From Diphasiastrum complanatum (taxonomy: Eukaryota; Streptophyta; Lycopodiopsida; Lycopodiales; Lycopodiaceae), in assembly GCA_029204225.1 (NCBI GenBank), contig CM055111.1:15281443-15345442 (forward strand): a DNA stretch of 64,000 nt. The letters are read 5' to 3'. The notes under the pieces were generated by a model. It did no database searches. It had not been told where the DNA came from and saw nothing but the letters and a program-made list of their open reading frames with translations. Positions 1-13,500 of this stretch are shown here, piece after piece (the first letter of the stretch is position 1; every line of letters begins with the position of its first letter). The position numbers and the translations under genes are program-made.

Positions 1-793
1 TTGATATAAGATTGTTTTGTTTTAAGTGCATCAAGTGGTAGACATTGATCAACCACTGTATCGTTGTTGGCATTCTGTTGTGAGCAATATTTTATATAGT
101 AAAGGTCATTTTTCCATTTGAACTTAATCTCCTATAAGGTTTATACCTGTGTATGCTATCAATCAGCATTAAAACAATCTCAAGGACCACTTACCTATCC
201 ATGAATGTTCTTTCATGCCAATGTTCACTTTAATGTGTTCTATTTGTTGGACATGCATTTTATTATTGAGGAAAAAATTGGCTGAACTCCTATGTCAAAT
301 TTTGACAAGTAAAAAAGCGTTAAACGACACCTTCACATTCAATAATCTAAATGCTGGATTTTATGAAATTTATTTAATATTTATACGTAAGAGAGCTTAT
401 TTCTTGTATTAAGCTTTTGTATAAGTTAGAGTCTCAAAGTGGGAAACCTGGAAGGACCTTTGATTTTATAAATTGTTTGTATGAAAATTTTATGTTCCAG
501 ATAGGCAAAACGATTGAATAACAGAAAGGCCAACTTTTGATTCACAATTTAATTGAAATAGTTTCAACAAGTTGAACTTTATCTTTCATCCATCTCTTAG
601 CAACTTCATTGTCTCATTGGCAAGTAGTATCAAAAAGCTCATATATTGTATTTTTGTTTTGTTTTGTTTTTACTTGAGCTAGGCAATTATAGTTATTACG
701 GTTTTTGTAACAGATATAATTCATGAATAAGTTTTCATCATTGACACCTATTCTTTATCCAAATATAATTTTGTGATGTGTTTTCGTTTGCAG
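1..793. other. No gene recognised (possible intron of an upstream gene)
   Basis: AT-rich sequence with no recognisable domain on either strand. It ends in a pyrimidine-rich tract and an AG acceptor at 792-793, so it may be the last intron of a gene entering from the left. This is inference from one splice-like site only. Confidence 0.3.
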
Positions 794-887
794 GACATTT
801 AGAAACTATCTTCCATATTGGATGAATAAATGGTCAAATTTTCAGATATGGATGCGTCCTAAAGACTACTTTATTGGTGGTTTGTGA
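794..887 (+). CDS. Putative terminal exon of an upstream gene
   Basis: After a TTTGCAG acceptor, one frame stays open for 30 codons and stops at TGA 885-887. The peptide is aromatic- and basic-rich (it includes PYWMNKW and MRPKDYFIGGL) and looks more protein-like than the surrounding AT-rich DNA. I do not recognise the family. A 30-codon open stretch can arise by chance, so this is a weak call. If real, the upstream gene ends about 3.6 kb before the methyltransferase start codon, in the same orientation. Confidence 0.25.
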
Positions 888-1008
888 TGATTTGAAATTG
901 CGAATACTGAGAAATAGAGATTTTGAAATTTGGATCATGAATGTTGTGAATAGTGACCGTGAATATTGTGAATATTGATTGTGAACATTGTGAACTGATG
1001 TGAAATTG

Positions 1009-1472
1009 CTCTTATCAAGCAGATCATTCACAACCAGAAAGTATTGTAGTTAGCTCTCTACCAAGCCTTCAAGCTTGAACTCTCTTGAGCATTCTAGCTC
1101 AGTCTTTTAGAGATTTATTTCAAAGTTGCTATTGTTCTACTGCTTATCAGCAGAGTCACTTATTTCGAACTTATTCTCAGTTACTTAGAGATAGCTTTAG
1201 AGTGCGTGGTTTGTATCCGCTATTGTCTTGCACTCTTAGTTGTGTTGCATGCTTTTGCCCAAAAAGTATTACCGCGCACTCTAAAGCTATCTCTAAGTAA
1301 CTAAGAATAAGTCCGAAATAGGCGACTCTGCTGATAAGCAGTAGTGCAATAGCAACTCTAATATAAATCTTTAAAAAAATGAGCTAGAATGCTCAAGAGT
1401 GTTCAAGCTTGAAAGCTTGATAGAGAGCTAACTACAATACTTTTTGGTTGTGAACAATCTGCTTGATAAGAG
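1009..1472. mobile_element. Foldback (MITE-like) element with ~215-bp inverted arms
   Basis: The left arm (about 1009-1225) is repeated in reverse complement in the right arm (about 1268-1472) with roughly 90% identity by eye. Shared blocks include AGTATTGTAGTTAGCTCTCT and GTTACTTAGAGATAGCTTTA. The short loop between them contains TATCCGCTATTGTCTTGC. Weaker inverted similarity continues outside the arms (TTTCACA/TGTGAAA blocks). No coding capacity. A truncated copy of the inner arm and loop occurs at about 48965-49036. No clear target duplication was found, so the superfamily is unknown. Confidence 0.75.
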
Positions 1473-2085
1473 TGCAAAAAGCGTCGTGTAATAAAACTCA
1501 ACTCTTTCACAATTCACAATGTTGTTGTAATGAGATGTATGAACAACGGATTTATACTAAGTAATTAGGTTGTCAAATGCGACTGCCAGTTGGCTGGAGT
1601 CTGTTGGAATTCATCCAGTTCTTCTCAGAAGTTGCTTGTTGATAAACGACGACAATTGGTTGTAAAAAGTCTGTCTGCATAAATGAACGTAAACTGTCAC
1701 TATGCATAAATGAATGTAGACTGCCATAGGTGAAAAATGCGACACTACATTTTACTCGTAATTTTTGACAGGCGAAAAATGCGAAAAAGATGACACTGCA
1801 TTTTTACACGTAATTCCTAACATTGTCGGGTTTTTGTAGAGAGAGGAAATCTGACACTATTGTCAGACTCCGTGTATTTCTACAGACTATGTAGAACACT
1901 TGTAATTCTGCAGACTATATAAAAAGATGTGAAAATCCGCAAAAGTGGATAAACAATTGGATGAAGATTAAAAACCGATTAGTCGATTAGTAGGAAGGAG
2001 AATAATCCAACAAGTGAATCCTCCCTATCACTCTCAATAGCATCACTCTCTTTTTCATTAGTGAGGTTATCTTGCTTGAATTGAT
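1473..2085. other. Unassigned, LTR-like DNA
   Basis: No gene seen. A TATA-like CTATATAAAAAG near 1914-1925 and short direct repeats (GCGAAAAATGCGA type) suggest an old LTR or promoter fragment, but no partner LTR was identified. Confidence 0.3.
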
Positions 2086-2091
2086 TCTTCT

Positions 2092-2770
2092 TTATAAGCA
2101 ATCAGAGGCATAGTGGCCTTTCTTGCCACAACATAAGCACTTGATCTTCTTTTTCTTCCCATTAGATGTTGAAGCTTGAGATGAATGGTCTTCATCTCCA
2201 TCCTTGGCTTTGTATTTGTCCTTGTCCTTCTTGAAATGTTGTTGTTGTCCTTTGCTCCTCCCGTTTGGCTTGTCCTTGGTGAATGAGGCCAAGAACACTT
2301 CTAGATGGCTCACTCTTAGGAACCAAATCTTCCAAAGCTATCAAAAGAGTGATGAGAGTGTCTCAAATGAGAGTAAAAGATCTTCATAGAGAGCTTGCAT
2401 GCATAGGTGATCATCTTAATCAAAGTGAATTAGTTCAAGTCATCCTTAATGGATTGAAAGATGAGTTTGAAAACATTGTACAATCATATGCAATCAAGAA
2501 GGAGATTCCAAGTTTGGAGGCACTTCAAGGAGTCCTCATTTCTGAGGAATGTAGGCAAGAGAACAAGCTCTTGAGATTCAATAAGCTTTCATTGAAGGAT
2601 GGTGAAGAGGACATTTGAGGGCCTCCTTGGCTGAGGTGCAAGTACAAATCTCTCTCAATACTTCATTTGAAACATTCATCTTAATGTAGGGCCATTCTTG
2701 CCCTTTTCTTATACCTTTGTACTTCTTGGAGTAATTGAGGCTCCTCCTCAATTCCAAATACAATATCCAT
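2092..2770 (-). pseudogene. Ty1/copia gag remnant with an inverted internal segment
   Basis: Minus-strand reading from about 2770 down to 2620 gives the UBN2/gag N-terminal half (IKMNVSNEVLREI then SAKEA). The next gag segment (ELACIGDHL, LVQVILNGLKDEF, ISEECRQENKL) is instead on the plus strand at about 2295-2616. The zinc knuckle (CLCCGKKGHYASDC, CCHC) is back on the minus strand at 2095-2313. The order was judged against the related, uninverted gag at 37061-37919. About 330 bp has therefore been inverted inside the gene. A GAGGCC at 2285-2290 and its complement GGCCTC at 2620-2625 flank the segment. Frameshifts and stops are present as well, so it is non-functional. Confidence 0.75.
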
Positions 2771-3562
2771 CACATGTTGAAGAATCAAAATTGATTCATC
2801 CTCACCTTCCAAATAGATTAATTGGAGGTATTCACTCTCTCTCCTTGCTCCAAGAGAAAGGACCCCATGGAAGCCATAATCACTTGAGAAATTGACTTAT
2901 AATGGATTTAAAAAGCAAGTACAAATGTTGCTACTTTTTGAAAAAAAGATTTGATAACGGCGTCCAACCAAAACCAAATTGAGATCTTGCAACTATCTTG
3001 AGAGCCTCAATCTCAATAGCTACGACAATCTTATTAAGTCTAGATCTAGCTCCACTTCAAGAATGAAGCTTGATTTGAATGAATCTATGACATTGTGGCT
3101 ATGGACACAAAATCACACCTAGATTGCACCTAGACAAGATTGGCAAGCTAAAACATGAGTTTTTTTTATCAGACAAGCTATATGTGAGTCAAAATTGATT
3201 TGTTCAACCAGGTTAGGTGCCCTACCTACCTTGATTGAAATGAATATAACTTTCACAAGGCACATCCAATTGAGTTGAAACAAAGTGCAACACAAACTAG
3301 ACTTTACTAGCTTTCTAGCAAGCTACCATACACCAATTTTGGATCAACCTTGGAGATGCATCATCAAGTCAAAGTGGAATGATCTCACATGTGTCTGAGC
3401 ACTGAATTCCATATAGTACCAGCATGGATCTAATCAAGATGATTTAGACCCTATTGATCCAAAAATTCGTATGATAGAAATTGAGATGCAACTACACCCT
3501 TCAAAACTAGATTTCAAGCCAAAATCGCATCACACTTGATAGACACAAATCAATCTTAGGTA

Positions 3563-3577
3563 GGCTCTGATACCATG
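3563..3577 (-). other. Retroelement primer binding site (tRNA-iMet type)
   Basis: GGCTCTGATACCATG is the complement of CATGGTATCAGAGCC, the usual initiator-tRNA-Met primer binding site of plant LTR elements. Read on the minus strand, an LTR-like end TTCA directly precedes it. It therefore belongs with the minus-strand copia gag remnant at 2092-2770, and its 5' LTR should lie to the right (from 3577; far edge unresolved). Confidence 0.7.
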
Positions 3578-4420
3578 AAGCAAGAGCACTCTACACATGC
3601 ATCCATCTATCATTGATGGTCCATTGAGTGAAATTGAATTTGGTCTATTATGCATGCACAATGGGTTGTCTATAAATAATATACTATTTATTTTTAATAA
3701 TTTTTCCATTTTGCATGCAAAATGGATAATCTACAAATAAATTATCTATTTACAATAATGTCTTCTACCATTAACATAACAGTAATGTCTTCTACCATGG
3801 AGGTCAATGTAGAGGAGAGGACGGACTAACTGGGGAGATCTGACACCCATGCTCTCCATCGTATTTGCTTGTGCAACGGGTTTCCTAACCCATGATGACG
3901 TGTTGCACCCTGCTCCTACATGTTCCTCACAGTGCTGACTTGCTCCTGCGTGCTCCTGTTAACAACCTGCTACGTCCGTTGCTTCCAGCGTGACCTATTG
4001 TGGCAGGTGCCTTCTTTGCAGGCCGACCCATGGAGTCTGAAAAACCAGGAAGGAGCAAGATCGTGGGCTGCTGGCCGACCTGACAATTGATTTTGGAGAG
4101 AACGAGAGCATCCACCTTGCACATGAAGGCCGTTTTGTCACCCAGAGCCCGTTCTTAACGTCAAGAACAGGCCAGGTGATGCTTCATGGAAAGACACCCT
4201 TAGCCACCCAAAAGGGGTCACCCTGGCCCAGTCCTAAACAACCTAAAAACCGGCAAAATAAGCCATCTATAATCCATAAATTAAATGTGAAAGAGGACAA
4301 TGCCCTTTTCTAACCTATGACATATCCTAAGAGAAAAACCTATTCCCTTTTGTAATAAGCTATGGCCAATGGACCAATGTGAAATCGTAACAAGGACGAC
4401 TACGCTTACTTGCAGCATTC
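3578..4420. other. LTR remnant and upstream region of the methyltransferase gene
   Basis: The first ~200 bp are probably the LTR attached to the primer site at 3563-3577. They contain two similar ~33-bp stretches (near 3650 and 3712) around GCATGCA. From about 3800 on I see no repeat signature or coding sequence. This is the 5' flank of the host gene. Confidence 0.4.
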
Positions 4421-4481
4421 TGATTATATATTATCAGTGTTGTGGAGACAGGCCGACGGGCTATTGTGCTAATAAGCTAGC
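4421..4481 (+). promoter_or_regulatory. Possible core promoter and 5' UTR of the methyltransferase gene
   Basis: TATATATT at 4425-4432 lies about 50 bp upstream of the ATG at 4482, which would leave a very short 5' UTR. The start context GCTAGCATGG has G at +4. The TATA assignment is inference; transcription could start further upstream. Confidence 0.3.
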
Positions 4482-4561
4482 ATGGAGGACATAGAAATTA
4501 GCAAGATCGATCAAGAGCTCGAGATCAATGCATTGCGCAGGGTCATCGGTGCTTATCTTGA
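4482..4561 (+). CDS. Methyltransferase exon 1 (start codon)
   Basis: ATG GAG GAC start; encodes residues 1-26 plus two bases, ending [10 protein letters not shown] before a GTAAGT donor. ALRR.I.AYL is the conserved N-terminus of plant N2227 proteins. The split Asp codon (GA|T) joins exactly to exon 2, which supports this distant first exon. Confidence 0.85.
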
Positions 4562-7500
4562 GTAAGTTCTTTGGACTGTCATTCTATGGACGATTATGTG
4601 CGGATGATTGCTTGATCAAAGTATGTTTTTTGGTTATTTTTGCCATAACAATGTCCTTGTAAGGTTTCAAAGTTAATCGCATTGTAATCTTCCATTTACT
4701 TCATCAGTTTTCGAATTCAACAAATGAGCTGTCCTTTGTTATGGTGAGTTTGACATTACTTGGGGCGTATTGTTACAAAAAGTTTAGCTTATCAACTGTC
4801 TGACAATTTAGCACAATGCATAATAAGCTGGTTTTTGCTGTATTTCTAGCAACATCTGTCTGTTAACCCGTACTAGCAGCGGCAGACTCTCAGTTCATGT
4901 CTTGTAGAATTTGTAGAAGCCTACTCGTTTGGTGGATTGCTTTGTGCAAAAAAGCTTTTTATCTGTACTAAATCAATTATATATCATAGTTGAATACATT
5001 CATTTGGGGTAACCATCGAAGGATATGTAGTTCAAGGTTCAGCACCTACTTAGAGGCCACTATATTGATGATATGAGAGCTCAAGTGTCTTGCAAAATGA
5101 TGAAAGCGTACATTCTTTTCAAGGAGAAAATCTAACTAAAACGCCCCCAAAGATCAAAACCAAACTGGAGTGTTGATGAACAAGAGATAGAATGCAGCAG
5201 ACCAACCTTCCCAACCAAACCCTAGATCAATACGGATCTAGCCCCTGAGCGATAGGCAAATCCAATCAACAAAAGCGCTTCCCAATCCAACAGCATATGG
5301 CCGTGATACTCTCAATGATTCACATAGACACAAGTGTGGGTGTTTATATAGAGTATAGAGACCACCCTACTTGTCCATGCACGGAATCCACATAGAAGCA
5401 TTCTAACTAATCATGCCACCTCCCATGCATGTGGAAAGACCCTTTATCCATAATAGCCAGGTCCCATGCAAAAGCTGTATGTGCACATCCACATCCAAGG
5501 CATGCGTGCAATACACATGCTAGTACCGCATGCATGTGGTCATCAGTCCACATGGTCCTATTGGCTATTATCGAGTTAGGTCCATCCCCTATGGCCAAGG
5601 CACCCCCTAATGGTCCAAATCCAATTAGGGTCATGACATTCTTCCTCCCTTATTTTAGTCTGTCCTAGAACTTAAAGTCAAGGAAACTCTTCTTTAGATT
5701 ACCTTCTAGTTCCCAAGAATCCTCATCATTAGATTGTCCTTTCCAACGAACCAGATGCTCCATGACCTCTCGATTTCGCAATTGTTCGGTCTTCCTATCA
5801 AGTATCCTTTTGGGTTCTAAAGGAATTCTTTTAGATAAGTCTTCATACAAATCTAGACTATTACCAGAACCTTCATGTAAACTCATCTTCAGACGACTAA
5901 CATGAAATACAAGATGAGTCCCGATCCCATTTAGTAAATCTAGTTGGTAAGCTAAAGATCCAATCTTTTTCAAGGTTTATATGGTCTACTATAATGGGCA
6001 GACAATTTCTAATGCTTGCTAGCATGCATGACTCTAGAATCTTTTGGGATTCTAAGATACACCCAATCTCCAACTTGAAACTCCCAAGGCGATTGTCTAA
6101 ATTAGCAAAATGTTGAACTTCATCTTGGGCACTTTGAACATTTTCCAGAGCTAATTAGAGCATTTCCTCCATATCCAACAAGAAATTGGCCACTTTTTGA
6201 ACCTTGATCGATTCAGTTTCAACAATTATTGGAGATCGAGGTTGAAATCTATACATAAGCATAAATGGGCCATAACCGATAACCGAATGCTTACTAAGCT
6301 AACTCAATCAATGGAAGGTAGCTCTCCCAATGAGATTGCCTGAGCGAAGAATATGCCTGAAGCATTTGTTCCATCGTTTAATTAGTTCTTTCTGTTTGAC
6401 CATCAAATTTCGGATCATTGGTTGAACCCATGCTCAAGGAAGTTTCTAAATTATCAAATGCGGTTGTCCAAAACCGACCTATCAATTTCGGATCACGATC
6501 ACTCTAAATTTCTCAAATTTCTCTTTACTAAGCGGCTTAGGAAGGATGTTTGCAGTCTGATCTTCGGTGCCACAAAACTCAAATCGAATTTCCCCACTAT
6601 GCACTTTCTCTCGTATGAAGTGTTGGTCGACCTCAATGTGTTTTGTTTGGCAAGGTGTACAAGATTTCTTGCAAGCTGAATGCAACTTTGACTATCACAA
6701 TGCATCACTGTAGGACTCACTTGAGCAATCTGCATATCACCCAACAAGCGCCTCAATCATATAGCCTTGCAGGCGGCCCTGGTAGTTGCCTTGACTCAAT
6801 TTCTGTCAAAGACAATGCTATCGTAGGTTGTTTCTTGCTGCACCAAGATATTGCTCCAGAACCTAGTTGAAATGAATAACATGTTGTCGATCTACGATCA
6901 TCATTGTCTCCTGCCCAATCTGCATCAGAATAACCTTCCAATCGAAGGTTTCCATCATCCATGTAACCAATGCCATATATAGAAGTTCTTTTTACTTGGT
7001 TGATTTCCAATGTGCCTTTGTAGGTTTACTCATTAACTGTTTCTCCCTCAAAACATACAATTTACAATTAGATTTATATCTCTCGAAGTTATGCTTTGTG
7101 AAGTAATCATTAGCATGACTGTAGCATGCCCTAGGTGCTTGCTTTAACCCGTACAAAGGTTTCTTAAGCTTACATACCAGATGCTCTTTGCCGTCAGCCT
7201 CAAAACTTTGTGGCTGCTCCATGTAAACCTCTTCCTTCAATTCTCCATTGAGGAAGGCACTTTTAACATCCATTTGCTAAATGTCCCAATGAATATAGGC
7301 TGCCACTTATCGATGTCATCTTAGCAACAAGAGCGAACGTTTTCATCATAGTTAAGCACTTCTTGTTGAGCAAAACCTTTTGCAACAAGTCTTGCCTTAT
7401 GCTTTTCTATCTTGCCACTTGCCTGATACTTGGTCCTGTGAACCCATTTGTAATTGGTTGCTTTCCATTAGGTAAGTCCAAGACAATAAAGTTTCTAATC

Positions 7501-10500
7501 TATTTACTTGCTGCTGTAAAGAACTGGAAATAGAAACTTCTGGAATAAACTGAAGGTCACATAAGAATACCTGATGGTCGCTATCTCTAATTAGCTGACG
7601 GAGCTCTGAACTGCAGACCATAGGACTATTGGGGACATCATGCTCCCCCTGCAACTTTGCCATTATGCTAAAAGCTGAGGGTGTTCTCCTGATAATTTCT
7701 GTGGAGGGAAGGTCCTAAGCTGTAGAGCCAGTCTCTCCCGAGAACAAGGTCTGTATGATCTAGGTGCATTATCTGAAAGTTAATTTCTTGATGCCCTTGA
7801 ATATCAAGATTTAAACTGCTTACCATAGTATTCCAAATTTTTTTGTCTTCACCCTTGGCCAAAGAAACTATGTACCGATGCTGACTACGTACATCTGGAA
7901 GTCTGAGTTTCTTAACTAGGGTGTAGTTGATGAAATTATGGGTTGCCCCATCATCAACCATGACTCTTACTGATTGGTTACCAATTTTACCATGCATACG
8001 TACCAGATCATGTGGCCCAAAGCTGACGGGTCTCCCTAGCATTGCAGAGGTTAATTGGCAACAATGTTCCGGATCTTCATGAAACACTTTTATCTCGGAA
8101 GCTGCCGAGTCACTTGGGAAGCTTACAGTCTGCACAAGATGAACTTGTTTTTTTATCTTTCTTATCTTTTTTAATAAATGGCCCCTTGGGACACTGCCTG
8201 ATTGTGTGACCCTTGCCCATACACACAAAGCACAAACATTCTTGTTTGGCTTTCTCAAAATCTTCTGGTTTTAAAGGCTGTATGAGTGATGGACGTTTCT
8301 GAGGAGCCGATTTTTAACTTTTTCTTCTTTCTTTCTTTTTAAAAATTTCTTGTCCTTCTGAGTAGGCTGCTCAGAAAAGGATTGTTGTTTCGCCTTCTTC
8401 CTACCCACTAAATCATCATAGATTTGAGCATATCTGAGAGCTTGCTCTAAGGTAATAGGCGAGTTTCTTTGGACCTCTACTTTATATTCATCGCGAAGCC
8501 CATGGACAAACCCTTTGACTTTCTGATAGTCATCCATATTTTTTATCTTTAATATGGCCTCTCGATACTGCGAGATATATTGTATTAAGGATTTGTCCAT
8601 TATTGTTCTCTCCCAGGCTTCCCAGGCTCTATCAAGTTCATCTTCTGGTAGAAACTCTTGTAGGAAGGCCTCTTCAAAAGCCTTCCATGACCGGGGGGCT
8701 GCCCGGTCTTCTGGAGGTTTAACCACCACTTGTAGGCCATGGGTCCTAGGGCAAGATTGGCCTCGATTGCTTGCAAATGGTCAGGGGTCTGTTTAAGAGC
8801 ATGAATGTTCTTCCATTTGTTGAGGAAGGTATGTAAAATGTCTGCATTTCTACCCTTCTCTTCCCCATTAAAAGTAGGCGATTTTAAATCTTTAAACACG
8901 TTGGAATGAGACCGAATGGGCTCATCTGATACTGATGGAAGTGGTGAAGGGCTTGAAATTGGCTAAAGCCAGTTTCAACTCATCCACTTCTGTTACCAAC
9001 TAGAGATGCTCCTCCTTGGTAACCAAATCGTCAAGTTCTTCGGCGAATTGCTCCTGTTCCACTTCCATAGGTTCTTTCCCTTTACTGAAAACCAAGGCTT
9101 CTGTTTCCAATTCGTCGATGCCTCTCTCCGGGGGTTGATCAGGTCCCTGAGGAGTGGTCATTTTCGGAACGGAAAGAGATGTACCTTAGATTCTTAAAAA
9201 GTCGAAAAGACTAATTACAACTGTAAAGAGAAGGGAAAAGACACTTGGCTCTTAATCAGGACTATTCCTTCCAAAGAAAGAGGTGAGAGATCCCTCAGTC
9301 TTTTCTTAGCTGTGAAATGGAATAGTAGCTGTGGGAAGGAACAGTGATTCCCTTCCTCAAAATTGTGGACCCGAACTCAAGGCCTGAAAATTGTATGAAA
9401 ATTCTGATTTTACTTGCACACTACCCTCGCTGCTCCAGAAAAACTCAAGTTTGAAGCTAAAAGCTGATCTGAATTTCTGAAATCGTGGAGGAAACCTCCT
9501 CATTGATCAGTCCTGCTGACTTTGGTCTTCTATTTGGTAGAGAAATCCACCTCAAGGCATACTGACAAGCAGCGATGGATCTGCTGGTTTTTTTTGCTCT
9601 CTGTCCTTGGAGACATATCACCACTTGTTGCTATTTTCTCATGTCATAGGGTTTTAAATAGTGAAAGATGAAAGCAATGAACATGGTGAATTGCATTTAT
9701 CTTATATATTTATCCAATAACATCTATATATAGTAAAAGCAGGGAAAACTGTGAGAGTGTTGACTCTAGGGATTTCTAGGGTGCATGTCAACAAACAAGG
9801 ACAGTTGTCTATCTAACTCCTCTCGCTATCCTTGATGAAAATAAGACACTTTTTACTGCCACTGCTTGCCAGCCTAAATTAATAAAAAAATCGTAAGGAG
9901 TTCCAGAAATTCCCAATGTAAGGCCTTATTTGGCTGGTAGGGTAATATATTAGAAATGATGCTCCACTGGGGTTTATATCCATGTGTTGTTCCATAGTGA
10001 ATTGAGCCTATGATCTGAATTTTGGAGGTGTGATGGCTCAGGACGTGAGTAAGGTGGAGTACAGTTTGAGGTTACATCCCAGAATCCTCTTAAGTATGAG
10101 ATAAAAACCTCTCTCAAGTACAGCTGTGCCTGTGGTGTATCAATGCCACTTTTCATTGTTTTCAAGAGACAAGTTTTGGTTGCATTGTGATTGATGGCAT
10201 GTTGCTGGTGATTACAGAAATTTGTAATCTGTGTACTCATTAAAATGGTTTTCAGTAAGTTAGGTTTAGCCATGCCAAGCTTTGTGATTCATTTTTTCAA
10301 GTGTGATAGCTTTGTTACATTTTGTGTTGAGAATATGGTCAAAATAACATGAAGGTTCATGTTCTGGAAAATTGGTAGTTATTCTGCTGCAGCAGTGGAA
10401 GATGCTCAGCGTTGGGAAAGATCTTACTCAAAGCTTAGTCCGTCTCATAAGGTAACCCCTTTGTTTTCATGTCGACTACATTGCTCCCAAAAGGCGATGT

Positions 10501-13500
10501 CTTTGAACTATGCTTTTGTGATGAATCTTGGAAACTCTGTACGTTTTGTGCAACACTTTTGTATTGTATTATTTTTAGTTCCATTTGGCAAAAATCAGCA
10601 AAAACATGATGGCATCTCGATTTAGAATGGACTTGTTCTTGTAAGGGGAATTTGGATGCTAATCAAACGGAATTTTTTATCTTAGGATGCTAACATAAGG
10701 GCTGGTTTGAATGCAATCTGCCTTTTCTGTTATGTTTACTTTAAGGTTTATAGTCCCCAAGCTGAGTGGTTTCACCAAAGAAACAAGCCATGATTAGAAT
10801 AGCTTAGATTTCAGGCACTTGACATTGTGAAGCTAAATTGAAAGTTTGTGTAGTGGCCGGTGTATTGATGTACCCATGTCTGTTGAGTTTTTCCTGGCAC
10901 TTGCCATCTTAAAAATTGGACAGACGAAATCAATCAATAAAAACTTCTAATTTTGTAGAGCCATATATATACTTAGCTTCACAGAACCTACAAAATTACT
11001 ATATTTTCTTTTAGTTATATAAGATTTTGTTTTGAATTTGGTATCTTTCAGACATGGGGCTTTGGAAATCATTTTGAAGTTTCTTTTAACCATCTTGGCC
11101 ATAGCATGCACAGAAAAAGAAGCAAGTGGTTACGGTTTTTCTTATTGCTTTTTTCATGAATTTTGCAGGCAATTCTACCTCATCTTCCAAAGAAGTATCT
11201 GCAGCTTAGAAGGTAATATATCATCAAGCCCTTTTACATGATATGTTGCTCATACTACTGGCACCAGAAGCTGCTTTCTTACTGTTTTTCTAGAAAAACA
11301 GTTTATTGTCACAGCCTTCAGCTTTTTCTGAGCCTTTTCTAAGCAGAAGAGAAATTGCTGACTGGTATTTCCAGTTGTTGCATGTGGGATCCTTGGACTG
11401 AAAGAGTTTTTTAACAAAACTGCGTCGAAGTGAAAAATTAGCTTTTATTATGTATCCAATCTTGTTACACTTTGTACTCACATTTCTTGTATCATCATTA
11501 TTTTTACTAAAGTGCTGCTTCCTGTTCTTTGCTTTTTGGGTTCAGGTGTATATCGAAGAATGCATTTTTCATCCTTAATATGCTTCAGGTGCAGGGAGTG
11601 GAACAGATTCTCTCTTCTTTGATTGTATTCTCATAACTATTTATCATGTCATTTTACTACATCTTTGTCTTCACATAAGTTTTCCCATGAAACCGTGAGG
11701 AGTTAATATCTGTTACTGTTTTTCACTCTTGCCTCTTGCTAACACAAGCTGGCTTTATAGATAATACCTTTCTATTTAAACCCTCTTCAGTCTTGTCTTA
11801 TGAGTAGGTGAGAATGGAATGCAATAGTTTCACCTGTCTTGACTTGCTTACACATAGGGACACCACAGATAAGCTTGCACTTGCTGCCATTTGGCAGTAT
11901 TGCAGAATAAGTAGCCTAGCAAGTCCTTAAAATGCTCTCTTGCAAATGCTTGTGTGGATAGATAGATCTGTAGATCTTCAGCTGAGGGCAATCATAAATA
12001 GTAAGGTTTTCATGCCATCATCCATTGCACATGTCCAAAAAATCTGCTATGTTAATAATATGTGCCCATGTATGCTTTTTTTTTCTATCAAATGTCACGT
12101 ACAGGAATTTTGCAGCTTCTGTGATTGTCCCCAGTATTAAAGCTGGTACAAATAATTTTTTTGTGGCGTCTTGTTGCTTTTAATTTTTTTAAGTCATTAC
12201 AGTTTTGGACATATCAAACTGCTTGTTAACTTGTTTGGCTCTTTTCTGCAGGCCTACGAACCTCCTTTTGATATGGGCTATGATGGTTCATGGAATAATA
12301 TAAATTCGCACGACTTTGAAACAGAGCAGCATGAAATTGAGAACAATGATGAAACTCTATCCAGAAATTTGGATTCTTCAAACCATTCAGAAGCCATAGA
12401 TAGGCCAGAATATGCCTGTTCACATGCTGTAGCCAATTATCCTACTGAGTCAGAAAGGATGTGCTGGCATGAACAAGATAGCAATGGCCATTTCTTGCCT
12501 TCCGAAGCTATTAGTAATTCAGTAGTCACACCTAGTGAATCGCAGGCTATTCATGGTTCGTCCGAAGACTTGCAATCTGGTGTAGAATCATTTCAGGTAT
12601 ACTTCTGAAATCCAAGGGGCTACAAAGAAAGGATACCATCATATGGCTTGACCTAGAGCATGTAATACTTTAGCTTGTGATTTGAATGCAAATTTGTGTA
12701 CAGCTGGGTTCAAAAGGCTTTTGATAGTCCATTTTAATTGGAATGAAATTCCAGTCTTTACAAATGGCTAAATAGCAATGCAAGTGCTATAATGTTCGTG
12801 AAGTGGTTACTTTAGCATCAATCCTATCTTCTTGATGGAGCAAAAGGACCTTGATGTTGCCACTTATGGACCTGTTTTTTAACCTGGAAAAGAAGGAACT
12901 TTGTGCAAAAAAGGAAAGGTAAGAGTGAAAATCTTACTTCTTGACACAATGGAGGTGATGCCATGTACAGAATAATTTGCTATCACAACAATTCTGAAGA
13001 GACCACGAATATTTTGATGATGATGTATACACATCATACATATCCTGTTTTATAATATGAATGATTGACTTCATGCTAACAATAAGTAGCTACTTATGTG
13101 TCAACAATGCATGGTACTGAGTAAAATATGAAATGTTCAGTTGTAGTTGAGCAGTTAACTCATAAAACACTTTCAGACAAGCCTTTAAAAGCTGAAAATT
13201 TGAAATAGAACAACTTCAACAGCAGTAACAAAATGGAACCAAAAGTTTTTGAAAAAACTTGAGTGCTGACGTTTCAAGGTGGCAATTTATGACATGTATA
13301 TATCTTGTCTTTACATGTCTTTTGGTAGCTTATATACTACTCTGGATACTTAATTTACTTCCTTATTTGTCATGAAAATCTTGCCGTAGACTATGAAATG
13401 GCACTCACATAAGGACTGTAGGACTAATATTGGCATTTGAGGTTCTTGATGGGAAGTTTTTCCAAGAAAAATTGGTGCGAAGATTTCAGTCAAATGAAGA

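Larger units (their letters stand above)
10452..12251. other. Introns 2-4, no inserted element recognised
   Basis: Introns of about 0.7, 0.3 and 0.7 kb around micro-exons 3 and 4. T-rich and AT-rich with no coding or repeat signature. These are the least expanded introns of the gene. Confidence 0.5.
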
